A model generated the notes under the pieces. The model saw only the letters and a program-made list of their open reading frames with translations, had not been told where the DNA came from and searched no databases. From positions 23,018,482 through 23,082,481 of the forward strand of contig NC_030681.2 of assembly GCF_000004195.4 (NCBI RefSeq): a DNA stretch of 64,000 nucleotides, written 5' to 3'. A program made the position numbers and the translations under genes. Source of the DNA: Xenopus tropicalis (taxonomy: Eukaryota; Chordata; Amphibia; Anura; Pipidae). Below, piece after piece: positions 56,923 to 64,000 of this stretch. Within the stretch, counting starts at the first letter, position 1; each line of letters begins with the position of its first letter.

Positions 56923-56936
<14 letters not shown>
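56707..56936. repeat. 230-bp palindrome with hammerhead-like motifs
   Basis: Starts ATATAGCAAGACAATGAGCC and ends with its complement; centre at about 56821 (CCTCAGG, TTTGT, CCTGAGG). Each arm includes TTAAAGAAATTTTTTG, ATCCAACGTTTCGAGCACC and CTCTTCCTCAGG or complement. (AT)n follows directly. Confidence 0.92.
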
Positions 56937-56956
<20 letters not shown>

Positions 56957-56996
56957 CTATAAAAAGGACCAGATATATATATATATATATATATAT
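56925..56996. repeat. two (AT)n tracts
   Basis: 56933-56953 and 56973-56995, separated by ACACCTATAAAAAGGACC. Confidence 0.93.
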
Positions 56997-57799
56997 GCAA
57001 TGTCATTTTGAGCTTTGTAGACTTAATGTCAATATTTTGCTAGGATTTAAAAAAGACAGTTCAGCAGGAAGCTACAATGCAGGGTTTGGCAGGCGATTTG
57101 ATTCCCCTCCAAAGAGCAAACAGAAAGCTGATAAGCATCATGACAGCTGGAAGATGATAAGCAAAACCGAATATGGCATAAGGCTGTAGATTTTCGGCTA
57201 AAATAGAAACACAAAGTACAGGATACCTGCATATGGTATATTATATTTAATATACCAAAAAATGACAGTAAGTAGGGAAATCATTAACAATTCACAATGC
57301 TATGATGATTCTCTTCCTCGTGTTTGCAATGACAAACCTGCTGCTAATACAAACATAGGATTGGTATCCACTTTCTCACTGGATTCTGCTGGCATTTTCC
57401 CTGAGGAGCTTCCCTACCCCCCAATGCTCACCATAAGGAGGCAGTGATACTGCCCTGAAGGTAAGGATGCTGAGGAGTTAACACTAACTAGAGGAAACAA
57501 AATATATAAAAAAGCTTTTAGGATTATGAACAAACATATATGAACAGAAAAAAAACAATTGCATCATATTCTGTTCCCCAGCTGTTATACTGATGTATTG
57601 TTTTAATGTACAGTGCTGCATATACAAGTAGCATCATAAATAAGAATATACATGCAGGCATGGAACAAAAGGAGGGGGGGCTAAACCAGTGCAACAGACA
57701 TTGAAAATTATTCCAGACAAAACGTCTATTCTACAAAAAAGACAACGTGGATAATTATCAGGACCCAATGAGGAGTTGTTGGAAGAGTTCGTAGGGGAA
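56997..57799. other. no recognisable feature
   Basis: A 48-codon open stretch (57045-57189) with mixed composition stands out slightly but lacks a convincing splice acceptor; see the rejected list. Confidence 0.35.
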
Positions 57800-58225
57800 G
57801 GACCTCTCCTACACCTCCCACCGAGGCGACAGACGCTGAGGGTGAGACAGGACTGGGCCTAGTGGAGTGCCAAACCGGAGCGTCTGAGCAGAAACAGTAG
57901 GCAAAAGCGTAGTCGGACAGGCGGTGAGTAGGTGCAGGCAGCGAGGTTCAAATCCAGGATCAGGCCAGGTCAAAATCAAAGTTTTTAGTAGCAGAGGCAA
58001 ATGCTTAGTGTTTTCCAGAGAAAAGATCACTTCACAGTGATTCTAGGCCTCAGGCGTCCTGAAAAACGCAATGCGCATGCGCGTAAAGACGCGCACGCGC
58101 ATGCGCCAGCGTCACAGTAGCCACGCGCATACGCGAAGCAGGGAGACGTGTGCTGTGCGCGCCTATACAGACCGGTGGTGCCACGAAAGAGCCCAGCAGT
58201 CGGCTCCGGACCGCACCAGGTACCC
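57800..58225. repeat. CpG-rich fragment, possibly LTR retrotransposon
   Basis: CpG-rich with CGCATGCGCGTAAAGACGCG and CGCACGCGCATGCGCC, and a GGTTCAAATCC word at 57946 like a pol III B box. It resembles the promoter or leader of frog LTR elements but has no matched LTR or coding frame; a tRNA-derived SINE is not excluded. Confidence 0.3.
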
Positions 58226-58479
58226 TACAATAATGTAAAAAAAAAGAATTGCCAAAAAAGAATGCAGTGTTGTCAGTATGAATCGTTCAGTAAAATGAAG
58301 CATTAGTAGTTTCTACATCTTTACTCCCGGAGTGTAGAATGCATTCATTGTTTTTGCATGGTACATTCCAGTAAGTAGAAATGATGTGGCATTTCAAGGT
58401 TTTGACAAAAACCTGACACAAAACAACTGGCTTTCTTTTTATTGCAAAATGTCTATTTTACTGCACTAGAAAAGACACA

Positions 58480-58845
58480 TCAAAATCTGATGAACTGATG
58501 CCATTTCATAGGAGGATGCACAAATTTGTTAAATAATTCAGAAGCTGTGAAGAAGGCATTAATCAATTGTATCATTAACTTTCTGTGAGGTACTGTATCA
58601 AACGCAAAGTCCAAGTAGATGACATCCACTGCCATTCCAGCATCGAGGTTCCTACTCACCTCCTCATAAAAGGCGACTAAATTAGTCTGGCAAGATCTGT
58701 TATGCATAAAACCATGCTGGCCAAACTTTACCCTTGCAAAAGTAAAAAGTTAAGTGAAGAGGTTTGACAATCACAGCGCTAAGCTTGTTTAATACCCTGG
58801 AATGAACACCATCTGGTCCTGGACTTTTGTTTCTCTTTACTTGCT
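58480..58845 (-). pseudogene. LINE reverse-transcriptase fragment (L2/CR1-like)
   Basis: On the minus strand, 58840-58745 reads VKRNKSPGPDGVHSRVLNKL, the KSPGPDG block that opens the RT domain. After a jump and frame change, 58728-58566 reads FGQHGFMHNRSCQTNL, VAFYEEVSRNLDAGMAVD and VIYLDFAFDTVPHRKL. This contains RT motif A with its aspartate, but two residues (KA in YLDFAKAFDTVPH) are missing, a 6-base loss. Some 60-80 residues normally lie between the two blocks and are deleted. Past HRKLM the resemblance ends. Only a short part of ORF2 is left, with no endonuclease or FADD-type motif C. Confidence 0.9.
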
Positions 58846-61069
58846 CAAGTTAAACATGTAAAGTGGGCCAGATATTAAATCTTTCACAAAAGATTTGGCT
58901 GAATACCATACTGAATCCCTAATTTGCACATTACATGCCACACAACATAAGGTTCCAATTTGGCTGTTAACTATAGATTTAATAATACTTTATCAAGTGC
59001 AGGACAGGGTCTGGGCTCCATTTAGGAGCACATAGGCCACTACCCCCCCTGATGGATGGAGCACTATCTTTGTATGCGTGAGGGGCAGGTGGAGGCATGG
59101 AAGTGTCCTTCTTTCCACCTCCAACCTATCCTCTAACTTGTGCATCATTCCAGGGATCAAGTTTGGGAGAGCCATTTGGTGCAGACCACAACAGAGCCCT
59201 GCAGTGATCAACAATGTCAGCTCTCACACTCCAAGGCATTGAAACAGGATGTTGCTTAGAACTTATTGAAAACGTTGCCTGACGCGTTTTATGCACCCTG
59301 CACTTAATCATTGGCATATAATATACATAGAAGAATCAAATTTAAAATCCAACAGATAGAAGTGACTACATCAGAGCACAACACAGCCCTGTACTTACTG
59401 CCTACCCTATAGTAGGCACCAAGAACAGGCTGCCTTGTGCCTACCAGCGCTGTGCTCCACACATTGTGCCAGATTAAATAATCCTTCATGAGGTGCTGAG
59501 GGCAGGCAGACCCCAGACACAAGTGCTCTTTTAATGAGCACTAAGGACTTTTGCGCCCCTTAGGTCTCTGTTAATGGTCCCCTTTGTTTTTGGTTGTTAA
59601 CACTGGACTGCAAAGTGGGAATAGGAACAAAGCTTTAGGTACGATAAGTAGCGTATCTAGATCTGTCCAACCGCTGTTTTGCTTGCTGCTTCTTTATATT
59701 TAACCTTGAATTGTGGACAGGAAGTTGATGGGAGGTGAAGGATTTTAACTGGGGTTTTAAAGAATAGAAAATAGAGAGAGAATTGAGTTAATGAAAAGAA
59801 AAAAAATATAGTGGTTGGGGTTTAGACATTATTCAAGGCAGGCTTTATTATTTTTTTTTTCTTTATTTGCATTCGTCCTGAAGACTTCACACATTTCCAT
59901 TGTATTATGCAATATGATCATTGTTTTCCAAGGCCATGAGATCTTAGGGCAAAACAGAAAGGTGTGGACCCACAAAACTGGTTGCCTTGAAAGTGGATGT
60001 GGGCTTAGTATTCTATAATTATGGAATTTTTTGTTACCTTGGCAACTAGGAGACCAGCAATGGCATAGCAACATAAAAAAATCCACAATGTATATGGGCA
60101 AGGCTACCACCTTTTACTATACCTCATTAGAATTTTATCCAAAGATAAATAACACTATAAATTGTAACTACTTAGTAGTATTGTACATAGTAATTGAACT
60201 GTTTTGAGGAACAAAATGAAATGTTAGCATTGACCATACAGAGAGGAAAAAGATACAACTAACTAGATGACTTGAAATTATAGATCACTATGTGCTTATC
60301 AAATGAAGGCTTTACCAGCAGCCCTAACATTTGTCATGAGCAGCCCTGACACATTGCAATGGAACGTAATTCATTATAGTGATATCTCTCTACTACCCAT
60401 AATTCCATCAAAGAATTAAACAGTCCTGTGGCCCACCAAGCTGGTGCAAATGTTTCCATTTAAGATAAAAGCATGGCACATAAAACAAATATAATAAACT
60501 TATTCACAACAAGGAGTTATTGGTGAGTACAGACAAAATGTGGTCATAACAGAGTGATTTTAATTATTCCCCATGCAGTATTTGCTGGACTATTGACTGT
60601 GCCACTATTAATAAAGGAAAAGAACTGCCAACTCCATCAACACCGGTATCGATATATTTTACTGTTTATTTATGGTCCATACTAAAATGTTCAGGATACT
60701 TTGTCAGTTCCATCAGGAAATCAAAAGGAATTTCCTGTTCATAAAGTGTTTTTGTTCAAGATGAAGGGAAAACGAAAATGGTTGTTGGAAATCTCAACAC
60801 CACCAAAATCTCATTGAATTGCTGTTATTGTATTAAAATTATTGACTTGAGTACTAATACAAGAGGCCACAATCTGACAAAGTTTACCCATTACAACCAA
60901 CTCCCAGTTTACTAGTTAATTCACTTAGAATTATTAAAGCAATATTAATGGCCATTGGCTACAAGATCTGATGCATTGCCATTGGTTACAGGTCTTTGTC
61001 AAACATTATCCATCAACAATGGTAATGGTATCAATAAGGAAATAATGTTTATGGGGCAAAAATATGATG
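58846..61069. other. no recognisable feature
   Basis: About 2.2 kb without a supported element. A GAAAACGTTGCC and an ACGCGTTTTATGC string at 59268-59295 recall the palindrome motif but have no hairpin. No gene seen. Confidence 0.4.
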
Positions 61070-61077
61070 GTGTAAAG

Positions 61078-61365
61078 CAGGGGTCCCCAGCTTTTTTACC
61101 TCTGAGCCACGTTCATTTATAAATAGAGCTGGGGACCAATACAAGCATGAAAATAGTTGCCAAATAAGGACTAGGATTGGTTATTTGGTAGCCCTTATGT
61201 GGACTGGCAGCCTACAGGAGGTTCTGTTTGTCAGTAGACCTGGTCTTATGCAAAAAAAAAAACCAGGAATTCAAACATAAGCACCTGATTTGAGGGCACT
61301 AGCAGCAACATCCAAGGGGTTGGGGAGCAACATGTTGCACGTGAGCCACTGGTTGGGGATCACTG
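61078..61365. mobile_element. H2-family hAT-like MITE, best copy
   Basis: Left CAGGGGTCCCCAGC, right GGTTGGGGATCACTG; exact 8-bp duplication gtgtaaag at 61070-61077 and 61366-61373. Confidence 0.92.
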
Positions 61366-61373
61366 GTGTAAAG

Positions 61374-61654
61374 TAATCTGCTATAGATACATCCATATTG
61401 AGAATACCATAAGGAAACCTAAAGCCAACACTATGCTTGCCAGCATTACAGATTGTAATGGAAGGATCAACACACATAGCAACTGAACTTAAACATCATT
61501 TGTGATTTTAAAAATGAAAATATTTCAAGGCTCAAGATGTATCCAGTAGATCTAAGATTACACTGATCTCTGAAAGAAGTTCTCTCTGATATACAATATA
61601 CTGCACTCTAGCTGAAATCATGAAGAAATAAAAGTACACTGCACTCAACGAGCA
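61374..61654. other. no recognisable feature
   Basis: Short spacer; nothing supported. Confidence 0.4.
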
Positions 61655-62096
61655 TTAAAGGAACAGTAACACTAAAAAATAAAAATGTTTTAAAATAATT
61701 AAAATATAATGTACCGTTGCCCTGCACTGGTAAAAGTTGCGTGTTTGCTTCAGAAAGACTACTGTAGTTAATAGAAATAGCTGCTGTGAGGCCATGGGGG
61801 CAGCCATTTAAATTGAAAAAAGGAGAAAAGGCACAGGTTACATAAGAAGATACCAGATAAACTGTGTAGAATACAATGGGAATCTGCTACTTATCTGTTA
61901 TCTGCTTAGTAACCTGTGCCTTTTCTCCTTTTTTCAATTTAAATGGCTTCCCCCATGGCTACACAGCAGGGTATTTATATAAATTGCAGTAGTGTTTAGG
62001 AAGAAAACACACAACTTTTACCAGTGCAGAGCAATAGTATATAATATATTAATTATTTTTATACACTTTCATTTTTTGGTGTTACTGTTCCTTTAA
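61655..62096. mobile_element. T2-family MITE (Kolobok-like)
   Basis: TTAAAGGAACAGTAACACT at the left and its complement, ending CCTTTAA, at the right; TTAA at both ends. A second inverted pair inside (GGGGGCAGCCATTTAAATTG and GAAAAGGCACAGGTTA with complements at 61912-61960) makes it a nested foldback. It matches the known T2 terminus of Xenopus. Confidence 0.92.
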
Positions 62097-63439
62097 CTCA
62101 CATCAATATATTGTACTGTAGCCTGAAGCACGTAGCAATGGCAATGCAATATCTTCTAATTAACATTAGAGTTCTTTATACAGTATACTGCAACTAGAAG
62201 AATTAAATAGTTCTGTGCTATTCAGGTATTTGTATCCTGTGGCCCCTGTATTGCTTCATTATTATAGTAGGGGGCCCTTTTTTAGTTACTGTCACGTCTA
62301 TGAATTGGTTACAGTTGAGTTTTAATGCACCAAGCTGCTCATTAGGCTTATAAATGTGATTAAGGCACAAAGCAATGTCCATGGATCATGGCATAAACGC
62401 AGTTGACCAAACAAAAAATCTGTGGCATTCGTCTTGGTGTATATCAGTGGGTTAAATGGCTATGTATTTGCTTATGTGGGAATTGTATTCAAGGGTCTAG
62501 CAGAAAGACAAGAAAGACTTGTAGCCAGGATCATAATGTGTAGCTCAGTTACAGACATTACAAGTTAAAGCTTTTAAAATCACTGGTCCATACTCTGCTT
62601 TTCAGATGTTTCTTTAGCAACTGTCACAAAAACCAACGAAAACTTTCTAGTTGCGCTAAAGAGACAGCACCAAGAAGCAAGTGTAAACTGCTCGCCTTAA
62701 CGCTTGACACATATCTTGCTAATTTGCTGTCTTTGCGAACAGCGGTAGAAGGCACGTTTCAAATTATCACAAGAGGCCAACAGTGTTTGAAGTCTGCAAA
62801 CAAAAAGACATAGGAATTAGAGACTGTGAGCCCTTGAAGGTGTACGATGGATGCCCATAAACAGTGGGGTTGGTATCTGCTAAAGTCTGTCTTGGCTAAT
62901 ATATTATTTGATCTATAGCAGGGTTTTCCAACATAACTCATATGGTCATCTGATTATCTACTATCTCACGTTTGAAGCTTATATCATTAAATCTTTAGGC
63001 CTGATCTGAACTTAAAAAGTCTACCCAGGAAAAAGTTGAAGAAACGGCAACTTTTTGGAATTGTTGCCCTAAAAGCTTGCATGTATCGAATTGTCACACA
63101 AAAACCAGCGTAACAATCTGAAGCGCCTAAAGTTTTGAGGCACAAGAAGGATCTTTCAGGAAAGGGAAGGGACATCTCCCATTGACTTCTACATGATCTC
63201 GGCAAATTTTAACTGGTGAATTGTTGGAATTGAATTTTTAGCCATTTGGATACATGGCCTGTCCAAAAATCATGTGCATAAACACAGAGCCCCTAAATAT
63301 TTGGATGATGCAAATATCACTTGGTATATATTTGGATAATCATTTACCCTGACCACCCACACATACACTTGGAAGGGCAGATCATTTATTGAAACCACGT
63401 CTAAACTCATTTCCATGAATGTCAGTCATTTGTCAAAAG
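62097..63439. other. no recognisable feature; M-like phrase at 63177
   Basis: CCCATTGACTTCTACATGATC at 63178 (first 20 bases relevant) is an M-family phrase, but ends are unclear. No gene seen. Confidence 0.4.
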
Positions 63440-63769
63440 ATCAGAGTTGAAAAAGCACAAACGAAAAAAAGATATGGAAAAAGCACAAAAAAATGCAGCT
63501 TTTCTGTATTGCTGCATTGAAACCATGACTTTTTTATACAAAAGCCAAGAAAAGAAAAATCTGAAAACCTCTAAAACCACAAAGCAAACAAAGATCTGCC
63601 ATTGACTTCTACATATTCTCGACAGGTGTTAGATGGCGTATTTTAGCTTTTGGATTTGCCTGGGGTTTTTTGCAAAATAAATTGATGAAAATCATTTGTT
63701 CCACGAAAAAATAATATTTTTGTGTCAAAAAAAAGAACCAAAAAAATAGAGCATCAGTAAATGCCCCCC
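63440..63769. repeat. M-type repeat, copy 3
   Basis: Contains AAAACCTCTAAAACCAC, AAAGATCTGCCATTGAC and TTAGATGGCGTATTTTAGC, and ends CAGTAAATGCCCCCC. It supplies the uninterrupted version of the site occupied by the G retroposon at 36141. Confidence 0.55.
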
Positions 63770-64000
63770 TATAGTGATTAAGTCTGAATGACAGACAATA
63801 TGGCTGCCAAAAACATCAAGGAACCCACGTGGTCCTGAAGGTGTGTTGCAGTAAAAGTAAGGGCTTCTATGGCCAAAAATATAGCTGTTCACAAGGGTCT
63901 ATGGTGGCCAATCATTTGCAAAAGTCTGTTTTTTTCTACCTACTCTACCTACCTACCAGACATCTTTTTTTACAACCCACACAAATACACACAAAATGAG
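63770..64000. other. no recognisable feature
   Basis: End of window; nothing seen. Confidence 0.4.

Noticed and set aside
57045..57189. 48 codons of mixed composition as a possible exon
   Set aside because: The preceding TTTTGCTAG is a weak acceptor without a good pyrimidine tract, the upstream frame is (AT)n, and I recognise no protein.
57940..57960. GGTTCAAATCC as a tRNA gene B box
   Set aside because: No matching A box at proper spacing and no cloverleaf could be drawn.
59250..59300. GAAAACGTT and ACGCGTTTTA strings as another hammerhead-like unit
   Set aside because: No CTGATGA-like box or matched hairpin in the right order.

Overview
The window looks like repeat-dense, non-coding vertebrate DNA from a frog, most probably Xenopus and best fitting X. 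tropicalis. The evidence is the transposon content: a TTAA-flanked element with the TTAAAGGAACAG terminus of the Xenopus T2 (Kolobok-like) MITEs, a non-autonomous SPIN hAT element with an intact 8-bp target duplication, and dozens of short inverted-terminal-repeat elements. I found no intact cellular gene, rRNA, tRNA or CRISPR array. The only coding traces I trust are relics: a LINE reverse-transcriptase fragment (58480-58845, minus), a shorter possible one (3704-3790, plus) and a decayed Tc1-like transposase (50110-50530, minus). Everything between elements reads as intergenic or intronic DNA in which I see no gene.

Most of the DNA I can explain falls into a few families. (1) H1: a hAT-type family with TAGTGATGAG termini and 8-bp target duplications, about 19 copies from 9 to 54 kb, one nested in another. 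(2) S: elements with CAGGTATGGGA termini carrying a 113-bp tandem repeat (5.0-6.1, 18.3-18.8, 23.2-27.0, 29.1-30.3 and 32.2-32.9 kb). (3) A and B: GGGGC(N)2-3ATTTACTAA-type and GGGGCC-type elements with 3-bp target duplications. Two of them carry the same 52-bp minisatellite (19.9-21.4 and 42.3-43.6 kb). (4) TTAA-flanked T2-type elements (8.5, 28.8-30.4 and 61.7 kb). (5) GC-rich hAT-like elements (1.2 and 38.4 kb), a GTTCGC element (40.2 kb) and a CCCCAACC family (10.9, 16.6 and 61.1 kb). (6) Long palindromes beside (AT)n tracts at 7.4, 47.4-48.4 and 56.3-56.9 kb.

Layout: 0-5 kb holds isolated elements; 5-19 kb S, T2, SPIN and H1 copies; 20-21.4 kb the large 52-bp array; 23-30 kb a cluster of 113-bp arrays in alternating orientation; 31-38 kb the densest run of H1 copies; 39.9-40.9 kb a nest of three elements; 42.3-43.6 kb the second 52-bp array; 47-49 kb and 56-57 kb palindromes with (AT)n; 57.8-58.9 kb retrotransposon fragments; 59-64 kb mostly sequence I do not recognise.

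The most interesting signal is a recurrent motif in the palindromes. Helix I, a CTGATGA-like box, a covarying hairpin, GAAA and a palindromic ACGT or ACGCGT follow the order of a hammerhead ribozyme, but with one extra base. Second is the exact eight-copy count of the 113-bp unit in four separate arrays. Both come from reading the sequence by eye and need computation to confirm.
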